Shown here one piece after another: positions 46,773-60,525 of a stretch of 64,000 nucleotides of DNA. The position numbers were made by a program, and so were the translations under genes. The DNA comes from Erpobdella octoculata (Eukaryota; Annelida; Clitellata; Hirudinida; Erpobdellidae), in the NCBI GenBank assembly GCA_963978895.1, contig OZ022245.1, positions 28,498,043 through 28,562,042 of the forward strand, in the 5' to 3' direction. Position 1 is the first letter of the stretch. Each line of letters starts with the position of its first letter. Below the pieces are notes generated by a model. The model ran no database searches. It saw only the letters and a program-made list of their open reading frames with translations, and was not told where the DNA came from.

Positions 46773-49700
46773 CAGTCAATCAATCAGTCATAGAAATTCA
46801 TAATAGATAAATAAATGGTAGCATATATAAATATATATAAACGTTAAAGATATTTTTCTTTTCTATTTTAATAGAGGGGTTTGTACCCAGCCTCCATGTT
46901 TTTGCATTGTTATGGAGTACTGTCCATACGGCCAGCTCTACGACATCCTTAGATTTGGAGAAAAACTCCCCCCGGGCTTACTCTTTGATTGGTCAAGGCA
47001 GATAGCCAATGGAATGGCTTACTTACATGCCAATAAGATTATACACAGAGACCTCAAGTCACCCAAGTTCGAGTTTTTATGACTTTCAAGGATAATTTTA
47101 TTGTCTTTTGCAACCTATCGAAATTATTTTGACCATGTCGAAATGAACTGACCTGATTGAATTGGTCTGACCTATATAAATTGACCCGCGTGACTTCGAT
47201 GTAAGTCGAAATGAACTGACCTAATTGAATTGGTCTGACCTATATAAATTGACATGTGTGACTTTGATAAGGCTACTTGTGCTTGTGAACTGTCTCTTTA
47301 TCAGCACTATTATTTTTATCAATTACTGTTTAACAGTATCCTCATATCGCACAACGACATGGCGAAAATCTCCGACTTCGGAACGAGCCGAGAGTGGAAA
47401 GAGTGCAGCACGAAAATGTCGTTTGCAGGTACAGTCGTGTGGATGGCTCCGGAGGTCATCAGAAATGAGCCGTGCTCGGACAAAATAGATGTCTGGTGGG
47501 TGGTGCTGGGATGTGTTGTAGTTGTGTCTTGTTAATATTTTATTGAGTTTTTGCTGTGTTGTTGTTTATGTTAATTTTATCATTGTTGTTGTTATGTTAA
47601 TTTTATCATTGTTGTTGTTATGTTAATCTTATCGTTGTTGTTGTCTTGGTTACTTAACCAAAACAAGTAATTTCAAGCAGTGTTAAGTTCCTGGTGGAAA
47701 ATTTAAATTCACGTTTTAGAATTTGTTAGAATTACTTTATAGAAAATATTTATGTTTTAAAAGTAAATTTATGTTATTTGTTTCTACATCTTGCAGTTTA
47801 TTTCATAAATAAAAAATGCGTTTGTCATTTAAATTCAAGGTCGTTCGGTGTAGTGCTGTGGGAACTGCTGACTTTCGAGATTCCGTACCACGATGTTGAT
47901 TCGTCGGCAGTCATGTGGGGCGTGGCTAGCAACTCAATACTCCTCCCTCTGCCTCAATCACTACCACCAGGGTTCAGGCTCCTTATGCAACAGTGCTGGT
48001 TATTGACAAATCTTTATCCCATTTTTAATTGCTTAACTGGTGCATTAGAAGACCATGTTATTGTATTTTAATTGGTGTGAATAAATATGTTATTTTCTGG
48101 TTATCGGCTGTTATATTCGGAAGCACTAATTCAAGTTTTTTTATTTGTTCATTTTAGGAGTTCTAAACCTCACAATAGACCATCGTTCAGGCATATTCAA
48201 ATGCATCTTGAAATTGCCTCCAGCGATTGGTTGAACCTTACAGAGGAGGAGTTTTACTCATTGCAGGTTTGTGTCATTAGTTGATTTAAACTCTTTGACC
48301 AATAGTATCGATGGTTTATTTTTTATTGAACAATCAGAACAACTGGAAAGAAGAAATATCCAATCAACTTCAACTTATTCAACAAGAAGGTATAAATTGT
48401 CCAAAGATAGAAGAAGATCTGGTCAGAAGACGAAAGGAGGAATTAAGGTTAGGAATATTTATTAAATTAAATTGAATTTATTAATTTTTTTTAGTTATCC
48501 TCATTTTTATTGCAACCAATAAACTTTTTTTATTCAGGCATGCACAGGACATTAGAAAATTGTACGAGCAAAAACTGGAGAGGACAAACAAATTATACAT
48601 TGAGCTTATGTCCATTATGAACCAACTTGATAGGAGAGAAAGAGAAGTGGCCAGGTAAGTGTCGATGTGTGATTGGCTAGCTATTTTTAATCTCTTCTGT
48701 AGTTGGCTGGAAGTGAAGTGCAGACAGGTCTTTGTGGCTGTATGATTGGCTAGTTAATTCTAATTTATTCTATAGATGATTGGATGATTTTAAGTTTTAT
48801 ACTTTCACTGTTTTCGTTGGTCAAGACAAGAAAAGGCTATTAGATTGCACAAAGCGAGAAAGTCCGGATTCGTATCACCGATGATCAGCGCTCAAGACTC
48901 GAACATTCTGAACTTAAATGGAAAAAAATTGCGAAGAAACGAAGCCGAGACATCGTCCACCAGGTTTTATTCTACAATTTTTTATTGCTTTTATTTGCGA
49001 ATATTTAATTAAAAGCTTTGTGAATAAAACAAATTTTAATTTATGTTTTTTTTTCATAGTTCAACGATTTAACATAAACGCTTCTTCTTCTTCTTCTTTA
49101 CAGTCCTGAAACTCCAACTGCGTTCGAATCCATTTTTCCAAATTTCAGCAGAGATCGCCTCAAGGCGTACTTTCTCACTTCGACCAATCAGATTCGTTCC
49201 AAGACGACAGATTCGACATCTCGAAAGCCTCAGCCAATCGCAAAGGGAGTGTACAAAAAAAAAGAAGCCCACACTTTACCGCATTCTGGGCTACTCACTT
49301 TCAGAGAAGGAAAAAAAGATGGAAACACAGCTGAAGTAATTTGAAAAGTTTTAATTTTGCATATAATTGCACTTTTAAATTTATACAAGTTAACTTCAAG
49401 TGATGTTTAATAGAACATTAATTTTTAATACCTGTCTCACCTGTGTGCAAACGAGGCACAACAAAAGTTACTCCTTTTGTGTTTAAAAACAGCGTCTGTA
49501 TTTATTTTGATCGACAGCAAAACACCTGATTATTCGTTTATATTTTCTGTTCACAGTCAAAACGACCGGTCAGTGCGGTGTACAATCGAATCCTCAGAAG
49601 AGAGGAGGTCATACTGAAACCTGATCTCCTAGGAGGAATTCCAGAAGGAAGTTGTAGAAGGAAAAACCCGGAGAGCGATAGTGACGAAAGCTGCGATGAA

Positions 49701-50560
49701 AAGTTAAAAATAAACCAAACTTCAGCTGAAATCAATGTTAGCAACAACAACAACAGAACTGTTCAACCATCTCCTACAGCTGATCGGACTTCGGCTCCTA
49801 TGGAAAACACCGGGTTTTTCCGTAACCGGTCCGGTTTTGCTTCCAGGATTGGTTCGCGTCGTTCCAGCTCCAGCAGTACGGGCAGAAAACAGCTGTCGGT
49901 GATCATTCCGAAAAGAGTGAGCGGTACAATAAGTGGTGCTGATCCTGTTCATCCAGTGGAACTAGCTGATGCGAATGCCACAGAGACAAAGAAGCTCAGG
50001 TAAGAATTTCCAATTAAGTATTTCGGGTTCTTTAATTTCAATTATTTCGTTTGGGATATTTTAATTAATACATTTTCTTCCACTCAAAACAGCAATCCGT
50101 CCATTAGTGTCCACGACATCAATAAGAGTGACAAGTCTTCTTCTCCTTCCCCGGCAGCGACTCCACCGTCTTTGACACCTGAATCATCATCATCATCATC
50201 ATCTACATCATCTCCTGTTTTTGACCACGCTGCAGAGAAAGACGACGGCTTGTCTGAAAAGGAGGATGGAGTGAAGATGATGAAAATGAAAATGGTTGAG
50301 ACGGAACTAGTGAGTATGCTTGTGTGGGCATAGAAAGCATAATTATATATATATATACACATAGATATGCTAGTGAAGTATATATTATCTTTGCTTTTAT
50401 AAAAAATGATTATTAGCCATTTTTTTTCTTAATTATAATAAGAGATTTTTTTCAATATTTATTATAAAACTTATTCTTATTTTAAATTCCTTAACAGTCC
50501 AGGAGTCCAGATGATCTGACACTGATACAACCAGTAGAGAATAGCAGTAAGACTTTATGA
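45731..50560 (+). CDS. MAP3K12/13: Dual leucine zipper kinase, DLK/LZK type MAP3K (14 exons)
   Basis: MAPKKK upstream of JNK/p38 in axon injury and stress signalling (DLK-1 in nematode, wallenda in fly). Exons: 45731-45891, 46177-46367, 46483-46669, 46875-47066, 47337-47495, 47840-47998, 48158-48266, 48338-48447, 48538-48654, 48826-48963, 49104-49335, 49557-49999, 50093-50309, 50498-50560; 825 residues, phases consistent. Kinase domain from [17 protein letters not shown], with the Gly loop, catalytic Lys in VAVKK (codon 46593), HRDLKSPN (His codon 47044), DFG (47374), MAPEVI and [11 protein letters not shown]. Then a zipper/coiled coil (exons 8-10) and a Ser-rich tail. The tail contains DDGLSE (50241-50258), matching the regulatory hexapeptide SDGLSD of DLK-1L and human LZK. 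The start is the first in-frame ATG. A cryptic donor (agcagtaaga) just before the stop could allow a longer form. Confidence 0.95.
46705..46790. repeat. (ATCA)n tetranucleotide repeat, MAP3K intron 3
   Basis: About 16 copies of caat, with cagt variants at the right end. Confidence 0.93.
47137..47270. repeat. 68-bp tandem duplication, MAP3K intron 4
   Basis: Two copies share gtcgaaatgaactgacct, attggtctgacctatataaa and a gtgactt end. They differ at a handful of positions. Confidence 0.88.
47550..47645. repeat. 30-bp tandem repeat, MAP3K intron 5
   Basis: About three copies of gttgttatgttaattttatc, with a ttgttg spacer. Confidence 0.85.
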
Positions 50561-53327
50561 AAATAAATCTTTATCGTTCTCAAGTTTGTTGCATTTTTAT
50601 AGTCTTATCAATGAGTTCACTTTATATCTTTTCGAGTTTTCATTCCCGAAGTATTTTCGGTCTCACAAAATATAAGCAAAGTATATTTTTATCTTGCCAT
50701 ATTTGTGTGCCTTTATTATTGTAAATGATTAAAAATCTTGTTTGATTTTGCTCAGCAATCCTTCATTCTCTCGGATTATTTAATTGGTACATATATATAT
50801 ATATATATAAATTTGAACTGTCCTCTAGTTATTTTTGAATGTTGTGTGATGGTCATATCATATCATATGAAATTTCTGATTAGATTAGTGATAAGCGTGC
50901 CTTTATCAACGCACAAATATACTATCAATAGATGTATTCATCTAATCACTTCTTTCACATGTATTATGTTTGTTTGTATGTATGTGATCAAATGTGAGTC
51001 CTGATTATGATCATTTGTGGATAGAAATCAAAGAATTGTTACTATTCAAATTCTGTCTGATCTGATAGATTTCCACTCCCAATTAATTGGATTATTGCTA
51101 AACGTTTTACTTAAATGTTTTTCTTTATCTTCAAGCAAGCAATTCATCCAATATTTGCCTTATATAGCATCTCTTGTTTTCTTTTTCTTGTTGTTACCCT
51201 ACAATTTGTCACTGCATCATCGGTGACCATCTTTGTTGTTGTTGTATATATTTCTATTATAACAGCTGTTTTTCTTTTGCACGTCAATTGAAAATATGAG
51301 CTATTTTTTTATTGAAAAGGTTTTAAACTCTTTCTTTTCCAGAATAAGTATTTCTTATTTTTCTCCAATTCTTACACTCTCAGAAATCGTACCCACGCAC
51401 ACACATGCTCACAACCCACGCATGGGCAGTGCACACCATGTAACAGACAGCCAGGAAAATACAAATGGGAATAACTGATGGCTCTCTCATCCTGAGATTG
51501 TTTTTGCACACAAAAGACGATTTATTGCGGCCGTTAATAACCTCCTTAAAAAATGTTAAATATGCTACGAGCTAAAGAATTGTTTTAATAATTTAGATGC
51601 AAATAAACTAAAAGATTAAAGGATTATCACATACACAACACACGCATACACATTGAAAACACGTTCATGTTCACACAGGCATGAGAGAGCCACTCAATCA
51701 ACACATGTGTTTTCTACAGTTTTATGAATGAGAGAGCTATATGTATATTGATTATATGCATTTATGAAGTCGCGGACCGCGTATCAAATAGACTTGCTGA
51801 TGATTAGTTGGAAAAAAAATAACGGTTGCAACTAATTCTTAAAGTAGTTTCAATTTTGTTTGTCTATTATTATTTACTGTTACATTAAAGTGCCTGGAGA
51901 GTCTGTGCAATTAATTATTGTATATCTAGAATCTATTAACCGGTTGTCCATTATTGTACATCTCTTGGTGAGTAACCAACTTTTTCCACTCACTGCTATT
52001 TTATAACCGTTCTTATATGGATTCCATTAAAATCATTTATTACCAGGTTTTCAACTGGACCTGTAATATTTTAGTAGATTTATTACATCATTTTAGGAAA
52101 GTAAATACAATTTCAATGGTAGCAACCTATCGAAAACAGATAAAAAATAGTTTTTAAACATGCAAAACAAAACTGCCCTGTTGTCGATGATGATGCCCAA
52201 AGAATTCCGTCCATCCTATCTTATTTCTTCCACTACTTCTTCCTTCTATCTCACCTGGTGTAGTGCGTATTTATCTGTTTTCTTTCCACTCAGTTCTTAT
52301 CTTGTTTCTCCTCTTTTCCTTTATTTACCATTATCTCTATCTCTCCTACTGGACATTTATTATCTCTTTTCATGGACATACTGCTAGCATAAATATAGCA
52401 CCAAAATAAAATATTGAAGCAATATAATTAACACCAGCATGATTTGTTGTTTAGTACATCGTTAGTCTTGTTGTCATTGTTGTTGCATACACAGACTAGT
52501 CTCATACTACTAATACAACTACAATTCGTGTCACTTGCACTTGATAAACAGAATGTTTAAATCTATTTCAAGTTATTTACCTTGTATCTGCTACAAAGTA
52601 TATTTTACTTTAGGATATACTTGTTAAGAAATTATTGCTTTTTAGAATTTTCTCAAATTAAAGTTTGCTCGATTGAATCAAGATTTTAAAAATGAAAATA
52701 CCATTAAAAAAATGATTTATCTTTTGAAAATGTTTATTATAAATTACATAAAAGTTATTTATCAATCAAATCTGCTGTTCCACTGACATGTGTGTCAGTG
52801 AGTCAGATAGCGGTTGTAGCGATTCAAAAAAAAAGTACAGTAGAATGAATTGTTATTCTTGTTTACTTATTGTATCATCACTCTTTGGAGAACAATGAAA
52901 TGTAGTTCTTGTTTAAGTTTTCCATTCCTTTTATGTATTATTTTTTTATTCTTTTAGTCTGCCTGCCTTCAAGAACATTTCGAATAGATTATTTTATAAT
53001 AAGAATTATTACATGTATTATATATGAATATGCATTTTTTATGTCAATTAAAGATAGATGATTGAAGATGATTGGTTTGGAATTTTGATGAGTCTCTGTG
53101 CAAAACAAGTAAACGAACAAAGCATTGTTTTATGACTTTGAATTGCCGTACAAAAAGTCGCAAAAAAAAACGAACTTATTAGTCCCGTTTCAGTGTTCAC
53201 CGCCCTACATAACAAAGAAGATTGATTTCATTATTTTATTTGTATTCTGCGCATTTAACACTAAAAACAAAATTAACAAAACTCAACATTTAAAAAAAAC
53301 GACGAAACAAAATGGCCGTTAGCGCGT
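50561..53327. other. MAP3K 3' region and spacer
   Basis: No further exon is supported. AATAAA occurs two bases after the MAP3K stop (50562) and again at 52405, so the 3' UTR may be very short or about 1.8 kb. TTTATT at 53235-53240 is a possible polyadenylation signal for the - strand CD225 gene. A short TA run lies near 50790. Confidence 0.5.
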
Positions 53328-53557
53328 TCACGTTTCTTTCGTAAAAACAACAAGAACGTAAACAAGAATTGCTATGAAAAAAGTCACCATTCCGGAAATT
53401 GCCAAAGATAGTGCAACTTTTCCTTTGGCCTCTGATCCTTCCCAATTCATTTCAGAAGTCTTCAGAGACCAACAGGAGAAGAAAAGAGCCATCAGACCTG
53501 GTGAATTTAAAAAAAAATTCTGGTTCATAATTCGAAGCATAAGTTTGGTCGTGTACC

Positions 53558-53600
<43 letters not shown>

Positions 53601-54369
53601 TAAATGTAGCTAAGCTAATATATTTTAATTACAACTGTCCATAAATGTCAGTACCTAGCTATATTGTATTTAATCACCTCATTTATAACACCTGTAAAAG
53701 AGAATGTTCTGAAAATTAAATTTGAAACGTTTTTCGACTTCTCTGTTAATGTGGTTATAAAAAACGATTGCCAATCAATATAATAGTACCTACCGCACCG
53801 ACATCGCTTAAAATCTAAAAAGGAATTGAAGCAAGCTTGTCGTGAAGCATTTTATTAAGCTTTTTGTAAAACCGTAGATGCGTGTACTAATTCACTTATT
53901 ACGGTTTGCTGATCCTTAAATATTTAATTATGGGACCACAGCGTGTTATGCATGAGGAGACTTTTCCCGTGGTCGGCAAAAGTGGATCAGCCGAAAGACA
54001 ACTCGGCTGTTTTCTGTTTTTATTTTTGTGGCAACGTCGTTTCCATTAGCAACGTGTTCCATCCACACACACGGCTATATTTAGAGGATGTATATAGCTG
54101 GCTTTTAGATTTTCATCAGCAAGCAGCACTATTACGATGAGTCATCAGCGCGCCTAATTTCTAGTGCATACCTACCTGGTAATAAAAGAAAAACCATACA
54201 AATGGTGTGAACTTGTGAACCGGTATCGGATCGGCTCACCGAATATCGGGTTTATGAGGAGAACAAAGGCCGAGACGCAGATGTAACTCCTCGGTCTCGA
54301 TCTCGCAGCTCTCTGTAGGCCAAAGCTCGTGTGACCTCCGGCATTCCCGGGTGCCATGACAACCTGCAT
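53328..54369 (-). CDS. Small CD225/dispanin-family membrane protein (2 exons)
   Basis: The CD225 family (IFITM, PRRT, TMEM233 and relatives) are small proteins with an intramembrane helix, a conserved cytoplasmic loop and a C-terminal transmembrane helix. Exons: 54369-54240 and 53497-53328. The first ends in phase 1 at a GTGAGC donor and the second starts in phase 2, joining as NPIF-G-LMALFF. The product is about 99 residues from MQVVMAPGN, or 95 from the second Met. It has a short polar N terminus, helix 1 (SYICVSAFVLLINPIFG, then LMALFFSCWS), a loop with the family pattern NWEGSEAKGKVALSLAISG, helix 2 (MVTFFIAILVYVLVVF) and a tail KET. It lacks the long Pro/Tyr-rich N terminus of many dispanins. 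An additional 5' exon cannot be excluded. Confidence 0.75.
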
Positions 54370-55965
54370 AGCTGACCGGAAGCACGAATCGCTACAGGTT
54401 GAAGTTCGTGGTCTTGGAAACCGTTAAGACCGACAGAAGCGATCCGAGATAGTTGGTGGATATAAACCGACTGCAAGTGGATTCTGAAATGATGTGTGGT
54501 TTTATGTAGCGATGATGCAGCTAATGTAATGTAATGTAATTATTGCGACGTGACATGGCGTGACGTGATGAGATGCGACTTCTTTAGATGTGACTCGCTG
54601 TTGTAATGGGACTACTTTACGTGACGGAGTGTAATGGAACTACTTTCCTGACTAGCTGTTGTAATGTATCGACGATGTAATGAAATGTGCGTGGAAGTGG
54701 AAATTTAATTTCTTTAACTACAAACATGAATGTCATAAATAAGCAGTTAAGCGGTGTTTCTCTTCTCGTGTATTTTATGTGTACGACGACGACGACGACG
54801 ATGTTGGAGGTGGTGGTGGTTGTGGTGGTGGACGTGGACGTGGTGGTTGTGTTTGTGGCATGACGATGAATATGATGGAAGTGGTGATGATGATGACGAT
54901 CACGATGTTGATGATAACGATTTTGAAAACAAAACCAAAAAAGCCAATGACAATTAAATAAATTCCATTCAACAATGGGGTTTATAGCTTTTGAAAAAAA
55001 GCAAAAGAGCAAAACTCCCCATGGAGCCAATTCAGCCAATGAACGACTGAACAACAACAGACTTCTCCATGCAGCCATGTAACAACGTATATAACAAGGC
55101 TCGTAAACAGGCAAACGTCCATTTTCGGTTTCCCTCAATTTTCTCTCTCTTTCGAGGTTAATTATTCTTGTCTATGTGTATCATCATCATCACCGCCGTT
55201 GTTGTTGTTGTTGTTGTCTGTAGTTTAAATACAATATCGCTCCGAAAAGAATTTAAAGTTCCATCCACGTGAAGAAGCGTCTCACAGCAACCGTTGCTAA
55301 AAAACAGTTGCTATGAGTGAACGATGAAGTGGCACTTCTTTTCGCGTGTGACAAAATCGCGAGCGTTCTTTCATCTGGAAGTAATTCGGTAGTTCGGTGT
55401 TTTAGTGTGTATTTGTACTTGTCACGTTGGCAGTTCGGTGTACACGTAAGTAGTTGCGTGCATTTGTAATTGCGCGTACAAAAAGTTAGGTGCATTGTAC
55501 TTTTGAACACAGGTAGTTAGATGCATTTGTACTAATTGTTCTTCTCATCAAAAACCATCTTTCTTAACACCTCCGCCTATTTCCACCCATTTGTATGCTT
55601 CCATCCATAAATGTACGCTTCCACCCATATATGTCTCTTTCCACCCATATACGTCTGCATCCACCATTACAGTTACAAATAAAAAGTCACAAAATGTCCG
55701 CTTAAATAGTTGCGTGCTTCGTAATACCACTACTGTCGTGTCTTGGAAAGTTTAATGTTCTCTTTCTGTCTTTCTCTCTTTCTCTCTTTCTCTCTCTTTG
55801 AATATCTTTCTCTCTTTTCTACCTCATTTTCTTACGAACTGAATCCTATAAGCGCATGACATGAAATGATTAATCGAGTTTCCGGGCTGTTCCTGTCACT
55901 ATGGAAACGTTTCGAGTCCGTCGGGGGTTTCTATAGCGTCTGCTGCTATGGCAACAACAATCGAC

Positions 55966-55968
55966 AAC

Positions 55969-56046
<78 letters not shown>

Positions 56047-56052
56047 AAGGAT
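55966..56052. repeat. (GAT)n trinucleotide repeat
   Basis: About 28 uninterrupted GAT triplets and a short tail. Confidence 0.96.
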
Positions 56053-56267
56053 GATGATGAATTTAACCACAGGAATAGTTAAAAAACAATTATTATAGAG
56101 ATCATTATCAGAACCTAACAACGGCTGGTGTCCGCAGAATCCATCCAATCCTAGAGTTTTATCCTATAAAAAATGTTGCTCTTTTTGTTGTGACTTTGCC
56201 GGAAACGGAAGTCGAACACGTCCCTTCCTGATGCGTTTGTCCTGAAAATCCAACCAAAGACATGACT

Positions 56268-56658
56268 TGCGGTGATGACGATGATGTCGACAACCGCCGC
56301 CACCACCACGACGACCACCACCACGACGACCACCACCATCACCATCATCACCACCATCATCATCATCACCATCATCATCACCACCACCATCACCTACATC
56401 ACCATCATCACCATCACCACCATCACCATCACCATCATCATCGTCGTCATCACCATCATCATTATCATCATCATCACCATCACCATCACCATCATCATCA
56501 TCATCATCACCACCACCATCACCACCACCATCACCATCATCATCACCACCACCATCACCATCACCATCACCATCATCATCGTCGTCTTCACCATCACCAT
56601 CACCATCACCATCACCATCACCATCACCATCACCATCATCATCATCATCATCATCACT
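56268..56658. repeat. Compound (CAC/ATC)n repeat, about 390 bp
   Basis: Mixed CAC, CAT, ATC and GTC triplets are open in several frames (poly-His, Ile-Thr, Met-Val). Because all three frames are open, the array is not evidence for a protein. Confidence 0.95.
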
Positions 56659-57211
56659 TAAGACATTTTGTCACGTGTTTAACCATGTGGCGATAAATAA
56701 ATAACATCCGGTTTGTCATCTGGCAAAGAACAAAAAATAATGCGATAAACAAGAATACCTGTCTAAAAATAAACTCTATTATTGGCTGAATACGAGTGGA
56801 ACGGATTCATCATCCGTCTGGAATAATAAAGCTTGTTTTGTTTCTATGTATGTTCTTTGTTTTTATTTAAATAAACAATTAAATTTAAATATAAGTATAT
56901 TATTATTATTATACTTAGATCTTATTATAATCTTCTAATTTTGAAATTAATTGAAACGAAATGAGATATGGATTATATGGATGAGATGCATTAAAATTTT
57001 TATGTTTGTTTATGCAAAGAAACTTTTTTTTTGCTAAAAGTCCGTTGTTTGTTTACATTCGGAGGTGGAATCGATTTTTTGTCTTTCGAGAAGAAACAAA
57101 AAAATAGAAGATAAAGAAAAGGGAATTTACAGGACTGGAAACAAATTAATTTGATTGGTTGAAGGAAGTAGTAGGGTCGTAGGTGGTTTGTAGGCGGTGG
57201 ATTGGAAGGAG

Positions 57212-57214
57212 TGA

Positions 57215-57253
<39 letters not shown>

Positions 57254-57330
57254 AGAAAGAGAGAGAGAGAGAGAGGGAGAGGGAGAGGGAGAAAGAGAGA
57301 GAGAGAGAGAGAAAGAAATACTGAGAGAAA
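57212..57330. repeat. (GA)n / GGGA-rich repeat
   Basis: GA tract with periodic ggga and gaaa variants. Confidence 0.93.
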
Positions 57331-57469
57331 GACAGAGAAGGAGATGCTAATAGAAGTTGACAAATCTTGATTACGCGGAAGGTCTCAGAGGAAGGTGTAT
57401 GTAATGCGGTTCTATGACTTCTTGGACTGCATTAATTCTATACTAATGTCTATACGGTAGATGGTGTTG

Positions 57470-57491
57470 ACATGATGATGACGATGATGAC

Positions 57492-57561
<70 letters not shown>

Positions 57562-57700
57562 GTGATGACGACGACGACAATGATGATGGTGTTGACATGA
57601 TGATCATGATGATGATGATGATGATGACGACGACGACGATGATGATGATGGTGTTGACATGATGATGTGAGGATGATGACGATGACGATGACGATACGAT
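57470..57700. repeat. (GAT)n with duplicated tgttgacatgatgat blocks
   Basis: GAT/GAC triplets interrupted by three copies of ggtgttgacatgatgat (about 57463, 57588, 57649). This suggests an approximately 60-125 bp higher-order duplication. Confidence 0.9.
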
Positions 57701-58209
57701 GTGGTTAAGAGTTAGTAGCACTTATGATGTCTTTTAATAGCACTGTTAATGCATCTAATGGATCCGCCGAATGGTTGATTATATTGACTTGATGCAATTC
57801 GTTGCAAAATGATTAAATGCCGGCTTCTCTCCACAAAACAATGCTATCTTGACCAGCCATGTTTTATCAGCTGTCTATCTTTCGATTAATGCTTATTAGT
57901 TGGGTCTCCAATAGTGACAAAAAAAAATTGCAAAATTTTTATTAGTTGATGAGGTGATGATGATGATGACAATAAAAATAATGACATTGACGATGACGAT
58001 GACGATGATGATGCTGATTACAACTGTGATGAAGAATTAAAAGCGTAGAAACTTCTAGAATAATCCAAGTAAATCTGGTATAGCATTCATGATAACGATC
58101 TCGAGCAGATGTAAGCACTTTATTTGTTGCAGCTCAAATTCCAGGGATGTACAAGATGCTCGGTTTTATGGGAGCCATTTTATAACCACCTATCATGTCA
58201 AAATAGTCA

Positions 58210-58510
58210 TAATCACAATCATCAACATCAACATCAACATCAACATCAACATCAACATCAACATCAACATCAACATCAACATCAACATCAACATCAACAT
58301 CAACATCAACATCAACATCAACATCAACATCAACATCAACATCAACATCAACATCAACATCAACATCAACATCAACATCAACATCAACATCAACATCAAC
58401 ATCATCATCACCATCATCACCATCATCATCATCATCGTCACCACCACCACTACCATCATCACCACCACCACCACCATTGTCATCATCGTCATCACCACCA
58501 CCACCATCAT
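58210..58510. repeat. (CATCAA)n hexanucleotide, then (CAT/CAC)n
   Basis: About 30 nearly perfect copies of the hexamer catcaa to about 58400, then CAT/CAC/GTC triplets. Open frames (Asp-Val, Asn-Ile, His-Gln) exist on both strands only because the period divides by three. Confidence 0.96.
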
Positions 58511-58597
58511 CATCCATTTTATCATCCATTATCTTAACATTGTTCTCAGGTGCACTCCTGTATCAAATTATACCGACGTTTTTTCACACTTGCTCTA

Positions 58598-59152
58598 GCA
58601 CTCCCACCATCCTCGCCACCGCCACAACCATCCTCGCCGCCACCACAACCATCATCGCCGCCACCACAACCATCCTCGCCACCACCACAACCATCCTCGC
58701 CGCCGCCACAACCATCCTCACCGCCACCGCCACAACCATCCTCGCCGCCGCCACAACCATCCTCACCGCCACCGCCACAACCATCCTCGCCACCACCACA
58801 ACCATCTTCGCCGCCGCCACAACCATCCTCGCCACCACCACAACCATCCTCGCCACCGCCACCACAACCATCCTCGCCGCCGCCACAACCATCCTCGCCA
58901 CCACCACAACCATCTTCGCCGCCGCCACAACCATCCTCGCCACCACCACAACCATCCTCGCCGCCGCCACAACTATCCTCGCCACCACTCCCACCATCCT
59001 CGCCACCACCACAACCATCTTCGCCGCCGCCACAACCATCCTCGCCACCACCACAACCATCCTCGCCGCCGCCACAACTATCCTCGCCACCACTCCCACC
59101 AACCTCGCCGCCACCACAACCATCCTCGCCACCACCAGCACAATAATCCTCG
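58598..59152. repeat. 21-24 bp minisatellite rich in Pro/Ser codons
   Basis: About 25 copies of a unit built from cgccaccaccacaaccatcct with 3-base length variation. The + strand is open in two frames, one reading SSPPPQP repeats and the other TTILAA, and the - strand in a third. Higher-order blocks recur (for example ctcccaccatcctcgccacc at two to three sites). No start, splice or flanking domain points to a real protein. Confidence 0.93.
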
Positions 59153-59309
59153 CCACCATCTTATCCTTTCCACACCCCCTCATTCCGCGTCAAATAGTTT
59201 GCGTGAAATTAGAAAAAAAAGACGTGACGGTTCAATAATGGACGCCCTGGAGGTAAAGAAGTCTGTTATTATTTTTCAATGACTGCTCGAAAAGAAGAAG
59301 ATGATGATG

Positions 59310-59341
<32 letters not shown>

Positions 59342-60059
59342 GATGATCATCATGAAATAAATTCGAAGCAAACCTTCAAATAGAATCTTTGGAGAACATC
59401 AAGCCCGAGTATCCTAGTTCATAACGATCGACATAAAAAACTGTAACTGTAATTTCAATTTAACAATTTTCCGACATTATAAGTTCTGGTCCAATAAGAA
59501 AGTTATCTAAATATTACTAAATAATATATTTAAATTATAATATAGTTACCATTAAATTATTATTATTGTTTTAAATTCAATTTGTATTAAATTAATTATT
59601 CTCTCGTTAATAATTTACATAACAGAAAAAATGAACTTCCGCTCTCTGCTGAAATGAATTCCACAAAGAAGTGAAACCAGACAAGCAGCCTCGTTGCGAG
59701 TTGGCGGGAAAAAAAGAGAGAGATAACGAAGAAAATAAAGAGAAAGAGAGAAAGAGAAAGAGAGAGAGAGAGAATTAGTTACACGTCATTTATAAAGCAA
59801 AAAACAAATATTTCTTTCAATTCACGCTTAATACTAAATGCTACTATGCCGATAGTGTTCTTTCAATACATCCCCATTTTCTCTCACTTTCTCTCCCTGT
59901 CTATCTCTCCTACTCTCTTTTTCTGTATATTTTTCCTTTTCTTTCGTTCGCATTCCTCAATACTCTGGGCTGGAAATTTCTCCATTAAAGACAGTTAATC
60001 CGAGTTAATCGTTGTACTGATAATATTATCAATTTCGTTGATGATCTTGTGCGATAAGA

Positions 60060-60525
<466 letters not shown>

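Noticed and set aside
54617..55138. 173-codon - strand frame
   Set aside because: It includes a CAC/ACC-rich repeat, has no recognisable domain and lacks convincing splice partners.
56262..56696. Poly-His and Ile-Thr proteins
   Set aside because: All frames of the (CAC/ATC)n tract are open and no flanking domain or splice signal exists.
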